Origin: Gracilariopsis chorda
Taxonomy: Eukaryota > Rhodophyta > Florideophyceae > Gracilariales > Gracilariaceae
NCBI GenBank assembly: GCA_003194525.1
Contig: NBIV01000039.1
Coordinates: 248,001 to 312,000, forward strand
Direction: 5' to 3'
DNA: 64,000 nucleotides
Shown: one piece after another, positions 22,122 to 31,586 of the stretch
Layout of the letters: the number at the start of each line of letters is the position of its first letter
Numbering within the stretch: position 1 is the first letter of the stretch
Made by a program: the position numbers and the translations under genes
The notes under the pieces: model-generated
What the model was told of the DNA's origin: nothing
What the model saw: the letters and a program-made list of their open reading frames with translations, nothing else
Database searches by the model: none

Positions 22122-22619
22122 TTAGTTTTCCGCCTTCGGCGGTGGGTTGGTTTCCTCGACAACGAGTGCTTCATCCCGCTGACGAAGGGTTCTATCCGCA
22201 TAAGCGGGGGTTGCAACGGATGGTTGCGTGATCTCCCGAATCGGGGTGTATGAAGCTTGCCGCGCACGCGGGGTCTGTGGTAGGGCGTGGGAAAAGTCCG
22301 TTTTAGCACGGAGGTAGGAAGCCGTCGGGACGGAACGTTTCTCCTCTGGAGTGAGGGCCTCATAATTTGCCACCACCTTGGCCATATCCTTCAGTGAACA
22401 AATACAATGAGGGGAGGTATGGCCATGGGCATAGCACAGGTGGCAAATGAGAGCCAATACCGCGACACGCGGATTATTATTCCGAGTATCGGAGAAGCGA
22501 ACCGCAGGGCGGGTGTCAGTCCATCCAGGCCGTTGATAACGGGATTGACCGTTTGAAAACGGGAGTCTTTGGGGTTGAACCCGACTGTTACCACCATACA
22601 AAACAGGGTCTTCCGTTCC
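22122..22619 (-). pseudogene. gag: Nucleocapsid extension of Gag, element C
   Basis: Continues the Gag frame beyond the TAG at 22620. It carries one CX2CX4HX4C zinc knuckle, CHLCYAHGHTSPHC, near the middle, then a charged tail ending at TAA 22122 (PPPKAEN*). Its separation from capsid by a stop codon is odd because Gag normally includes nucleocapsid. Confidence 0.75.
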
Positions 22620-24296
22620 CTAATCACGGGTCATCTCCGTCGTTGACGGTAAATCACTGGTGGGTATCGACACACCATCCTCCTGCACCAAATGCACGGT
22701 ATCAAATCCCTGTCCAGGGTTCCCATCCGCGGTGAGCGGGGGTGTGGAAGCTTCGCTTTCCAGCAACAACGCCTTGGCGGATTTAGACCGATGGTTCGGA
22801 GTTCTTGCACGGAGTGCATCCCCTTCCGCTCGGGCGTGTTGGACCAGCTCGAGATAGGTGATTCTCTGCTTGTCCTCCCGATAACGGGTAACTAAACTCC
22901 GGATTGCCGGGTCAAGACCATCGATGAACATGGTACTGCGCTCCCCAGCGGGGTATACGTTACCACATCTGTGGAAAGCCTTGTTAAGGCGCACCGAGTA
23001 ATCGGTCTCGGTCTCTCCAGCACGCTGGCGTGTATCTCGCAAAGCGAGGATAGCCTGCTGAATAGCGGTGTTTGTGGCGTAGGAGCGCAGAAGATACTGC
23101 ACAGCCTCCGGCCAGCAAGTAACTCCTCCCTCGGAGGCACGAGAAGATCCTCTGACAGAGTTGTATTGGTCCTCTGCCACTCCCCGTAAGAAATACGGTA
23201 AAGCCAAATAGGCTTGTCCCTCATTCATACCGAGGATATCGGCCTCCGCTACAAAGCGGGATAGGAAATCCAGTACTAGGACTGGGTCCTCTCCAGTAAA
23301 ATACTGGTTGCGGAGCGAGAGCTGCATTCGCTTAATGCATTCTCGCACCTTTCCCGTACCACGGGGCGTACGTCCAAGTGACAAGTCTTCGAGCCGGTAG
23401 TACCGGTATGATAAAAGCTTCCGGTAATCCGGGTTTGTCGGTTTCAATTCCCGAAGACCGCGGTGTCTTCTCCCCTTCTGGCGGGTTCGGACCACACCTT
23501 CAGTGGCCGATGACCGCTTCGAGCGGGAGGAGTAGCCTCGCTTCTCGTCCTCCGAGTCGGAGTCCGAGGAGCTCGAGCTAACCGAATGGTTTCGGGGTGA
23601 GTCCGACGATGTCGAAGAATCGGAGTCCGAATATTTTCGGTAGTGTTTCCGTCGATGACGGCGTTTCTTCTTCCCAGCAAGCTGGTCGTTGTGCGATGCC
23701 TCGTTTACCGGATCATCCCGGGATGGTTTGTCCATGAGGACGAACTGCTCCAGCGTCTCCAGGTGGGCACCAATCCTATCAAATCGGGCTTCAACTCCTT
23801 CGATGAAGGTGGCGGGTTGTCCCAAACTCTCCAACACGGAGTTGACGTCAGACCGTAGAATACGGAGTTCCTCGGCGACCTCCTTTACGGGCGTTGCCAA
23901 GACCACCTCTTGGAGGGATTTTAGTTCCCGTACAAGGGTGTCATAGGCGGTCCACAGAGCGCGGACCTGGGATTCCAGGGACGTCCCCGGGGGGGTGTTA
24001 TCGCCCGTTCCACGGGGGTTTGAAGCCGCGACAGCGGGAGCGGGCCGGGGTGGCTGGGGCACTGCGGCAACAGCCGGAGTCGATGCTGCATTCCCCTGCG
24101 GGGGTGATAACGAGGGCAAAAGGAGGTTCCGGGGTTCCCGGCCGGGGGTATCATTCCGCGATGAAGCGGCGCCAGCACGGCTGGAACTTGTCCGTATAGG
24201 GATACAGGGTACGAACTGAACTTCGGAAGTGTCCGCGTTGTCGCGGGAGCGACTACGCGTAACCACTGGCTCCGCATCGGAGGGATTTGTCGACAT
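22620..24296 (-). CDS. gag: Gag capsid polyprotein of element C
   Basis: 558 residues from ATG 24294-24296. N-terminal 100 residues are Pro/Ala-rich. A helical segment follows, then a Ser/Asp/Arg low-complexity stretch (SDSDSSTSSDSPRNHSV) near residues 215-250, and a capsid-like domain (about 300-520) with YFTGEDPVLVLDFLSRFV, SVRGSSRAS and ETETDYSVRLNKAFHRCG, typical of retrotransposon Gag (RETROTRANS_GAG-like). Ends in TAG followed by GGA, 324 residues before the pol TTG codon. The 3' context UAG-GGA resembles the readthrough site of murine leukaemia virus gag, which would let nucleocapsid be added at low rate; decay by a point mutation is the simpler explanation. Confidence 0.85.
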   Translation of the reverse strand: MSTNPSDAEPVVTRSRSRDNADTSEVQFVPCIPIRTSSSRAGAASSRNDTPGREPRNLLLPSLSPPQGNAASTPAVAAVPQPPRPAPAVAASNPRGTGDNTPPGTSLESQVRALWTAYDTLVRELKSLQEVVLATPVKEVAEELRILRSDVNSVLESLGQPATFIEGVEARFDRIGAHLETLEQFVLMDKPSRDDPVNEASHNDQLAGKKKRRHRRKHYRKYSDSDSSTSSDSPRNHSVSSSSSDSDSEDEKRGYSSRSKRSSATEGVVRTRQKGRRHRGLRELKPTNPDYRKLLSYRYYRLEDLSLGRTPRGTGKVRECIKRMQLSLRNQYFTGEDPVLVLDFLSRFVAEADILGMNEGQAYLALPYFLRGVAEDQYNSVRGSSRASEGGVTCWPEAVQYLLRSYATNTAIQQAILALRDTRQRAGETETDYSVRLNKAFHRCGNVYPAGERSTMFIDGLDPAIRSLVTRYREDKQRITYLELVQHARAEGDALRARTPNHRSKSAKALLLESEASTPPLTADGNPGQGFDTVHLVQEDGVSIPTSDLPSTTEMTRD

Positions 24297-24386
24297 GAGA
24301 AAATGCCGTTACGACGGGAAACGATCACGGTACTTCCGGTGAATAAAAACTAACCTCGTAAGAGGGAAAACAAAAACCGATTCTAG

Positions 24387-24398
24387 GTCGGGAGACCA
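24387..24398 (-). other. Candidate tRNA primer-binding site of element C
   Basis: On the minus strand the internal region begins AAG and then TGGTCTCCCGACC, three bases after the LTR end. TGG pairs with the CCA tail of a tRNA and the next bases would pair with an acceptor/T-arm 3' strand reading GGTCGGGAGA. Which tRNA it is cannot be told without a tRNA set of the species. Confidence 0.65.
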
Positions 24399-24401
24399 CT
24401 T

Positions 24402-25228
24402 TGTGGTGCAATGCCCCAAAGGGGAAAAACACCGAAAGACGTTCGGGATCTTCCTCCCACGAGGTGAACCCAGTTGGGTAGAGCCCTCCCAGAGGTGTCA
24501 CGGCGAAGCCGGTTTGTAAGACCAGGGACACCTGTCGCGACTCGCGCAGGGAGGTGAAGGCGAAGAATCGGTATCCGCGTGAGCGGGGTGTGATCCTCAG
24601 TAGGGGTATGTTTCCACGTAAGTGGGGGTGTGTGAGCGTATGCGCACACGAGGGCCGCGGATAGCGGGAGGTGCTACCCTAAAAAGGGGAAGAAGGAAGG
24701 GCGAAGAGGAGGAAGAGAGGACGAAGTGAGTCGCGAGAGCGACGAACAGATACGGCAATGCCGGTGGACAGGACTCCCTATACAGGGCGAAACATAAATA
24801 TGATTGGAACAATTATACTCCCAAGGATAGGCTTCTTTAGAAGTGCAATGGGGTTAGATGTCCCGTGGTTCACGGTGTTTCCCTCCAAGGAGGAGTAGAG
24901 CACGCGCGCAAGTGGCAACAACCAGAGCCAATTCCCCAGGTTGGGGTCCCTTGTTGGGGAAGGTTTACTGGTGCGACGGCAGTGCGCCGTCGCACTAAGT
25001 ACTAACTTCCCAGAAATGGGTGTGAAAATAGTAAATAATATTAACTAAAATACTCCACAGTTCGTGGCAACATCCACTACTGTGGCCAACCGCCAATTGA
25101 CCCAAAACCGTGTCCCACGTGTCCATACCCACCATTGTGGGGCGTAGTTCATACACACACTACACAACCGATAATATCGGGAAAACGATCAAGTACCAAG
25201 AATCCCTCCCTGAGGGCGTTGCACTACA
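24402..25228 (-). repeat. 5' LTR of element C
   Basis: 827 bp with the same termini as the 15315 copy. About thirty perfect short dyads were counted by eye, eleven with stems of five or more pairs, including CCGTG-GTT-CACGG at 24863-24875 and a nine-pair stem at 24972-24994. Confidence 0.95.
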
Positions 25229-25233
25229 ATTTA
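25229..25233. repeat. Target-site duplication ATTTA, right copy
   Basis: Partner of 15310-15314. After removal of the element plus one copy, the SANT-like reading frame continues without a shift. Confidence 0.9.
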
Positions 25234-25408
25234 CAATAGCAACATGCAGAAGAAAAGAAATCAGATAACCGAACGTGAATTAGAAGCTCAGGTAGAGACA
25301 TTCAACAATAGACGTACCAATAACCCAAACTCGACTCAACCTATATGCGAAGAGTTTTTTCGCAAACGACGGCGCATTGAAAAGAACGAAACCATTCAGG
25401 AAATATGA
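25234..25408 (+). pseudogene. SANT/Myb-like pseudogene, 3' part
   Basis: Continues the frame of 14893-15314. It is a highly charged, probably helical segment (QITERELEAQVETFNN, then EEFFRKRRRIEKNETIQEI) ending in TGA at 25406. Such a coiled tail is common after SANT-like domains in this family. Past the TGA the DNA still reads as charged protein for about 100 bases, so the original end may lie further on. Confidence 0.6.
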
Positions 25409-25992
25409 TACTCTATTCACATTCTTCCCGAAAGCACTGTGAAGAATGGAGAGTCTTTGGTCACAAAAGACAATTTAACTGATGCTCTTGAGCGTGCATT
25501 AAGAAGAATTCACCAAAACATGTAACAACCTTTGTATGAGCCGCTCACTGGCGAAAAAGGGACACTTTACGCGGTTGAGACTACTCTCCTTTCGCAAGAT
25601 GACAGAGTATTGGTTGTCCTCCGTTGTCTCCAACAGAGCATACGCTGCAAGACCAATGGGTATGATACTCAGCTCATAAATACGACTGTAGATATGGCAG
25701 AAACTCCCAACTCGACTTCCTCTTCGCGTCTGCAGCCTTCCATCGCCTCCATTGCGGCCACGTTACCTAGCTGCCAACCTTTTCTGCTTTTCTTCCTGCT
25801 GATTCTACCGTAAGCTCTGCCTAAACTGACTTGCATTGTGCTTCGACCCGCCGCAATGGTTTCATTTTCCACTGCACGCAGCCTTATCATGGCCGTAAGC
25901 CAATCTTCATGAAGGGGAGGGTATGGGTTGTCATTTACAGTGTGGTGGATATGTACAGTATCAGCTTGCCGGTCGTTTACATTGTATTGTTT
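25409..25992. other. Gene-free interval
   Basis: Short frames only; the first 100 bases are probably the decayed end of the SANT-like gene. Confidence 0.5.
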
Positions 25993-26760
25993 TTAGAACG
26001 AGCCGTGCACAGTCCTTATTTTATTGTTTCCAACCTTTCTTGTGCGATACTTAGAAAAGTGAAAGGCCACACTAAGCATTCTGCCTCGTTTACGTGAGTT
26101 GGATGGAAGTGTTGTACTCAGGCGGCGAAACGGTGCACGCAACTTCCGAAATCCCCACTTTGCACTCTGCGGCTCGCTCGGATATAACCGTTGGAGCAAT
26201 AACTGGGTTGCGGTGCACTCGTAGGACTTGGGAATAGTCTTTATCTCATTGAGCTTTCGTGCTCGCAGAAAATCCCCATTTTTCACCCGTTTCTTGTTGA
26301 AAAAGGCGCTATCACTCAGAATAGCATAACCTGGAGGTGTGATTGTATCGTCTTTTAGAGAGAGCCAATACAGTCCTGAAAAATAGGCGAATTTACTATC
26401 ATGCCAACTTTCCGGCAAGTGTAACACAGCGTGGATTACCTCGCTCTTGACGTTTCACACAAGAAGATTGGTCACCTCAATTTGCGTCGTTAAAGCTTAC
26501 AAATACGCATTCTGCGCATCCATATCGTTGAAACTAACAAATTTGAAGCGTGTTTTGTTTTTCACACCGAACATTCTCCACAGTGCATACCCATGCGGTC
26601 GATAACTCTGCAACAGCTGTGTTGATTCTTTTATTTCGTCGACAGTTCACCATTCGATTTGAAACGCGTCGTAACTTGAGTCTATCATCACATCACACAG
26701 AATCTTCAGCAAATAATCTAACAATTTTGATAGTGAACTCGGCGTGATTCAAAAAGCTCT
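25993..26760 (-). pseudogene. PIF/Harbinger-like DDE transposase remnant
   Basis: Minus-strand reading gives FKFVSFNDMDAQNAYL near 26530, then VIHAVLHLPESWHDSKFA, PPGYAILSDSAFFN, and a C-terminal block LLLQRLYPSEPQSAKWGF, FRRLSTTLPSN. This matches the order (D...D...D/E with a SWHD and a DSAF block) of HARBI1-like nucleases in fungi and algae. Stops (TAA and TGA near 26440-26500, TGA near 26660) break the frame. The N-terminal helix-turn-helix and the ends of the transposon were not found. Confidence 0.65.
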
Positions 26761-28235
26761 GTATAGTTCGTACATAACATGTATCGTTCATATGTACGGA
26801 AATGTAAGCCGCAAAAAATCTTCTGAATTTAGGAGAGGCTTTCGACCATTGCAAAAAGTAGTATAGTCAAATGGAGAACAATTTTGCACTTCTGATCTTC
26901 GTTTTTCAAACTATGGATGAAGTTCAACAAAGAATAAGAAGCGAGGCAACGATAGCGCCACAAAAAACTGAGAGTTCTCACCGTTTTTCAGAAGAGATTT
27001 CCATGAAGTGTCATGACAAAGGGGGGGTTGTATGCTATGTATGGTGTAATCTAATATTTGGCACGACTTGTTGTGCGACGGTTGAGGTTGGTGTAGTACA
27101 AAGAGAATTTTGTTTATTGCGATGGCAAGGATGACAATAAGCTCTACGTCTGAATCCATGCGGGCTTTGAGAAAAGAAAAATTCACCACATTAGAGTTAG
27201 TCGATGATCATTTACACGTAAAGAGAGAAGGAGTGCTTGTTTCCTTACTCAAATCTTGCTTTTCATTGCACCACACAGCAATTGCGAATGTAGGGCGAGT
27301 ATGTGCTCGGGGTCATATTTTCCACACTTTCAGACAACAAGACGAGCGTTTCTAGCCACTCTGATTCGCTCAATGTTTGTGAAACTGTGAAACTGTGATT
27401 TCTCGGATCCTCCCAGTAGGGAATGCCCCCTACAGTGATTGCTGCGGGTACGGCCCGGATAGCCAGCAATTCGCGCAATCAAGTATGAGGAGCGGAAAAC
27501 AGCTTAGCAGTTTGGTTTAACCTCTGTGGATGGCTTCAAAGCTAAGAAAGATGTGATGGGAAGCTGTTCGTCGCAATGGAGTGGCCAAGACAAAAGAAAG
27601 CGCACACGGGATAACCCTTATCCAGTGCGCGCCACTTTCCATCTGTTTGTGCCAGTAACTTGCGCATAAAGGCAGCCGTACATCGTTGAGCAAAGTGATA
27701 TGCACCAATGCGCGAAGCGGACGGCCACCGCAACATGTATTTTCTCGTGATGATTCAGGTGACCATCCATGGCAGCAATACGAGTCATCGCTGAACAAGA
27801 CGGTCGGCGGGGCAGTGCCATCATACAACAGCGCAGAAGCGCAGGCACCTTCCCGGCGTCATCGGCTTCGACGTGGGAAGAAGAATGTCTTCGTCGCGCT
27901 CGACGGCGGAGTGGTCAGTGTGTCGCTTCAGCGCTGCGCAGCAAACGTGGCACACATTCACTCGACGTGCGGCGCCGCTGCCGTCGCGCGTGCGCGCGTG
28001 GCACCGTCCAATGACAGGGCCGCATTGAGATTCCGATCCGCCAGCGTTTGCAGCGCTTTTATTCCTTCCTTCTGCAGATCGCCGCCTCCTCCCATAAAAC
28101 CCCTGTGGCCAACGGGAACATTCCGAACCGACGACGCTCATCCTCCGTCTTTATCGCTTCGCCCCGCCCGCGAAAACCATCTACCTCCGGCTGTTACACC
28201 GATCTCATCGTTGTCAACACCATTCATTCAACGCT
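26761..28235. other. Intergenic interval upstream of enolase
   Basis: 26761-27500 has no gene; around 27385-27425 it holds a minus-strand copy of the repeat fragment also seen near 14640. 27500-28235 is GC-richer and leads into the enolase start; the last 200 bases are CT-rich, as expected of promoter and 5' UTR. No TATA box was assigned. Confidence 0.45.
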
Positions 28236-29561
28236 ATGTCAGGCATTATCACCGCCGTTACGGCCCGTTCCGTCTTCGATTCCCGTGGTAATCCCACCGT
28301 GGAGGTCGACGTCACCACTGCCGGTGGTAAGTTTTCGGCTATGGTGCCGTCAGGTGCCTCCACCGGGATCTACGAAGCGCTAGAACTGCGCGATGGCGAT
28401 AAGTCTGCCTACCTCGGCAAGGGTGTTGACAAGGCGGTTGCCAATGTCAAGGACAAGATCGCTCCCGCTCTTTGCGGAATGGATTCTTCAGATCAGGCTG
28501 CCATTGATGCCAAGATGATCGAACTCGATGGAACCGAAGGGGGCTTCAAGAAGAACCTCGGTGCCAACGCCATTTTGGGCGTATCGATGGCATGTGCGAG
28601 AGCTGGAGCCGCTGCAAAGGGTGTTCCTCTCTACAAACACCTCAACAACCTCGCTGGTAACCCCAAGATGTTGCTCCCGGTGCCCAGCCTCAACGTTATC
28701 AACGGCGGTAGCCACGCTGGTAATAAGCTCGCTATGCAAGAGTTCATGATCCTTCCAGTGGGTGCCTCTACTTTCCGTGAGGCCATGAAGATGGGCGCTG
28801 AGACTTACCAGTACCTCAAGAAGGTTATCAAGAAGAAGTACGGTTTGGATGCCACTGGTGTCGGAGATGAGGGAGGCTTTGCCCCGAATATTCAAGATAA
28901 CACTGAGGGCCTTCGTCTGCTTGAAGAAGCAATCGAAATGGCCGGATATACCGGTAAGATCAAGGTGGGGATGGACGTGGCGGCTAGCGAGTTTTGGAAG
29001 GACGATAAGAAGGTTTACGACCTGGATTTCAAGACTGCCGATAATGATGGCTCGCAGTGCCTCACAGGTGAGGCACTCGGAGACCTGTACAAAGGATTCG
29101 TGGCTGATTTCCCAATGATTTCTATTGAAGATCCGTTCGATCAAGATGATTGGGAATCGTACGCGAAGCTGACAGCGGCAGTGGGCGAATCTGTTCAGAT
29201 TGTGGGTGACGATCTGTTGGTAACGAACCCGACTCGCATTCAGACCGGCATTGACAAGAAGGCTTGCAACGCTCTTCTGCTCAAGGTCAACCAGATCGGA
29301 TCCATCACTGAAGCTATTCAAGCGTGCAAGATGTCGCGTGATGCTGGATGGGGGGTCATGGTGTCGCATCGTTCCGGTGAAACCGAAGATACTTTCATCG
29401 CGGACTTGTGCGTTGGTCTTGGAACCGCACAGATCAAGACAGGCGCGCCCTGCCGTTCCGAACGGCTTGCTAAGTACAATCAGTTGTTGCGTATCGAGGA
29501 GGAACTCGGTGACGCCGCCGTGTACGCCGGCGCCAGTTTCCGCACCCCCTGGACGCTGTAG
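28236..29561 (+). CDS. eno: Enolase (2-phosphoglycerate dehydratase)
   Basis: Single-exon 441-residue protein, full length for the family (430-445). It catalyses 2-phosphoglycerate to phosphoenolpyruvate in glycolysis and gluconeogenesis. Seen: N-terminal domain start [20 protein letters not shown]; mobile loop SGASTG at 39-44; [13 protein letters not shown] at 159-171; Mg ligands in MDVAASE (Asp247), SIEDP (Glu298) and GDDL (Asp325/326); GDEGGFAPN with the acid Glu212; signature [14 protein letters not shown] at 347-360 with catalytic Lys350; SHRSGETED at 377-385. No organellar targeting extension, so cytosolic. No frame damage and no intron. The terminal ...TPWTL lacks the insertions seen in bacterial forms. 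Confidence 0.98.
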   Translation: MSGIITAVTARSVFDSRGNPTVEVDVTTAGGKFSAMVPSGASTGIYEALELRDGDKSAYLGKGVDKAVANVKDKIAPALCGMDSSDQAAIDAKMIELDGTEGGFKKNLGANAILGVSMACARAGAAAKGVPLYKHLNNLAGNPKMLLPVPSLNVINGGSHAGNKLAMQEFMILPVGASTFREAMKMGAETYQYLKKVIKKKYGLDATGVGDEGGFAPNIQDNTEGLRLLEEAIEMAGYTGKIKVGMDVAASEFWKDDKKVYDLDFKTADNDGSQCLTGEALGDLYKGFVADFPMISIEDPFDQDDWESYAKLTAAVGESVQIVGDDLLVTNPTRIQTGIDKKACNALLLKVNQIGSITEAIQACKMSRDAGWGVMVSHRSGETEDTFIADLCVGLGTAQIKTGAPCRSERLAKYNQLLRIEEELGDAAVYAGASFRTPWTL

Positions 29562-29604
29562 TTATGTTTCTTAGACAGTGGTAATGCGAAGCCGTTTGTG
29601 GCGT

Positions 29605-29862
29605 TTACAATGAAACTTTAGGCCATTTTTGAAGCGCTTTGCCGTCTTGCCCCCGAATCATGATCCTTGTGTGCGGGGTTGTCGGCTGTACTGGCACCTG
29701 TGTCTCGAGTGAACGCAAGGACTGAACGGGGCGCGCATCGCGCTCAACCTTGAATTCATGAGGGACAGGGAAACGGGGATCAGACTTGATGGAGCTTTCT
29801 GACGCGCTGATATTGGCAGCTGTGGTGAAGCTATTGGGAGTCAGTTGCAGGAAGCGAAACAT
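29605..29862 (-). CDS. Small hypothetical protein, 85 residues
   Basis: ATG at 29860-29862, stop 43 bp beyond the end of enolase on the opposite strand. The N-terminus FRFLQLTPNSFTTAANISAS could be a mitochondrial presequence (basic/hydroxylated, few acids), and the C-terminal half (HTRIMIRGQDGKALQKWP) looks conserved-protein-like rather than random. No family recognised. It may equally be a chance frame in the enolase 3' flank; a 21-bp tandem repeat lies directly upstream of its ATG. Confidence 0.35.
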   Translation of the reverse strand: MFRFLQLTPNSFTTAANISASESSIKSDPRFPVPHEFKVERDARPVQSLRSLETQVPVQPTTPHTRIMIRGQDGKALQKWPKVSL

Positions 29863-29865
29863 GAC

Positions 29866-29922
29866 TGTAGCCTTATCCCGTCGCTATGTAGCCTTACCCC
29901 GTCGCTATGTAGCCTTACCCTC
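29866..29922. repeat. 21-bp tandem repeat, 2.7 copies
   Basis: Units at 29866-29886, 29887-29907 and a partial third at 29908-29922 (TGTAGCCTTACCCCGTCGCTA, one T/C difference). Confidence 0.9.
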
Positions 29923-30388
29923 GGTGTGGTACGAACTTCGAACTAAGAAGGTCTTATGATGCTGCAGCATTCTCTCAGGATGTGTCGGTAGATAGCGCAT
30001 CAAGACGTCGAGCGGCGTGTGCATCTTGGCTGAGAACGTGGGCGGGGGAGGCGGTGAGATAGATCAATAATATATCAATATTTGGAAGCAAAAATGTGCT
30101 GTTTTCTGTACAATGGAACAGCATCAACCATCATGACAGCGCCAGCAGTGTAAGTTGGCATGGCCATAGCGATTGCGTTGTGCGCTTTTTTTTCAACGTG
30201 TTCATGCGCGAAGTGATTCGAGCCATGCACTAAGCAGCAGACGCCTCATTCCACACATCTGCCACTTTCCCCCCTCGCGCTTCGTTTCTGGTGCGGCTTC
30301 TTTCCTTCAAATCCGCTTAAACACTCATCTCGTCCGCCACCGTCACCCTCACTCTCGCTCTCACTTCCTCCAAACAACCAAAATAGCC
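29923..30388. other. Intergenic region and Rab1 5' UTR
   Basis: No gene. The last 100 bases before the Rab1 ATG are strongly CT-rich (CACCCTCACTCTCGCTCTCACTT-like), which is typical of a leader. Confidence 0.5.
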
Positions 30389-31586
30389 ATGAATCCGGAA
30401 TAGTAAGCTAACACCAACCTTTGCTGCCGTCCTTCCCCCTTCAGTTCGGCACCTGCGCCCGCTGTGAACTAACCCTTCCGCCCACGCCTATTTCTGCGCT
30501 ATTTCCGCAACTTCTAATCGTGCAGCGATTTCTTGTACAAGAACCTTCTCATCGGTGACTCGGTAAGTTGAGAAAGCTGAAACGCGCACCTCTCTCCTTA
30601 GCGTCGCGTCCCATGGCTCTGATGCTGTATTGTTGCATCGCACACTGCGAACAATAGCAAAACTGGTCTCGAACATCGTAACGAACCAAAGCGCATTTTT
30701 CAAACACACGATGTATTAACTGCTTCATCGTCTCCCGACCGATTTGTGCCATCTTGCGAACTGTCAACCACTGTTGCTGTTTGTCTCGCCAACCAAATCG
30801 TTCATTCTATTCATCCTTTCGCGCTACACAGGGGTAAGTTTCCATCCGCCAGCAGTCGCACAATATCCTTAACCTTTGCTTTCTGATTTCTAACTCAAGT
30901 GTTTGCTCGGAACCATTGTAGTGTGGGCAAATCATGTTTACTGCTGCGCTTTGCTGATGACACATATACTGAAAGCTATATTTCTACAATCGGTGTCGAC
31001 TTTGTACGTTTAGCCCGCGTTTTTTCTTGCACTGCGGTCACCTCAATCCCACTCCGCTCTCTCCGCACAACAGCCAGCTGACTTGTAATGCACCTTGTTA
31101 TGTCGACTACAGAAAATTCGTACCATCGAACTCGACGGAAAAATCATCAAGCTCCAAATCTGGGATACAGCAGGGCAGGAGCGTTTCAGAACCATTACAT
31201 CCTCCTACTACCGCGGCGCACACGGTATCATTATAGTGTACGACGTTACAGATCAAGAATCATTCAACAATGTCAAGTCATGGCTTCAAGAGATTGACCG
31301 ATTTGCATCAGAACATGTGTGCAAGCTTTTAGTCGGCAACAAAAACGACCTAACATCGAAGAAGGTGGTGGACACCGCCACAGCGAAGGAATTTGCCGAC
31401 TCTCTGGGTATCAAGTTTTTGGAAACTTCTGCAAAGACAGCCGAAAACGTCGAAGCTGCTTTCACCGCAATGGCTGCGGAAATTAAGGCCTCTACTTCCT
31501 TCCAACCAACTAAGACTCCCAACGGTGGTACCGTACATGTCTCAGCAGACGATAAAGAAGTCAAGGCGTCGTCTGGATGCTGCTAA
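30389..31586 (+). CDS. rab1: Rab1/Ypt1-family small GTPase, five exons
   Basis: Exons inferred: 30389-30402, 30526-30562, 30833-30834 (2 nt), 30923-31004, 31113-31586; total 609 nt, 202 residues. All introns are GT-AG (donors GTAAGC, GTAAGT, GTAAGT, GTACGT). It regulates ER-to-Golgi vesicle traffic. Seen: N-terminal MNPEYDFLYK, P-loop GDSGVGKS, switch I with TIGVDF (effector Thr), WDTAGQE, GNKNDL, ETSAK, and C-terminal GCC geranylgeranylation site. RabF motifs IGVDFKIR and KLQIWDTAG are typical of Rab1. The P-loop is intact only if the 2-nt exon GG is included; direct joining of 30562 to 30923 shifts the frame. The protein length matches the family (about 200). Confidence 0.95.
30833..30834 (+). 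other. Inferred 2-nt microexon of the Rab1 gene
   Basis: The sequence around it is CACAG-GG-GTAAGT: a perfect acceptor, two bases, a perfect donor. Exon 2 ends ...GAC TCG and exon 4 starts T GTG GGC AAA; GG completes the Gly codon of S-G-V-G-K-S. Confidence 0.75.

Larger units (their letters stand above)
15315..25228 (-). mobile_element. Full-length chromovirus C (Ty3/gypsy LTR retrotransposon)
   Basis: 9.9-kb element on the minus strand: 5' LTR 24402-25228, PBS, gag, nucleocapsid, protease, RT, RNase H, integrase, a long linker, chromodomain, PPT, 3' LTR 15315-16141. Both LTRs are 827 bp and differ at roughly 25-30 positions by eye (about 97% identical), so insertion is moderately recent. 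Pol is interrupted by in-frame stops (19996, 19708, 17572) and a frame change near 17600, so this copy is probably inactive although protease, RT and integrase catalytic residues are intact. The whole element is packed with short perfect hairpins (see findings). A solo LTR of the same family is at 57879-58703. Confidence 0.95.

Noticed and set aside
28488-29369. Long minus-strand open frame (293 codons) inside enolase
   Set aside because: It is the complement of a strongly biased coding sequence and carries no motif; the enolase on the plus strand is complete.
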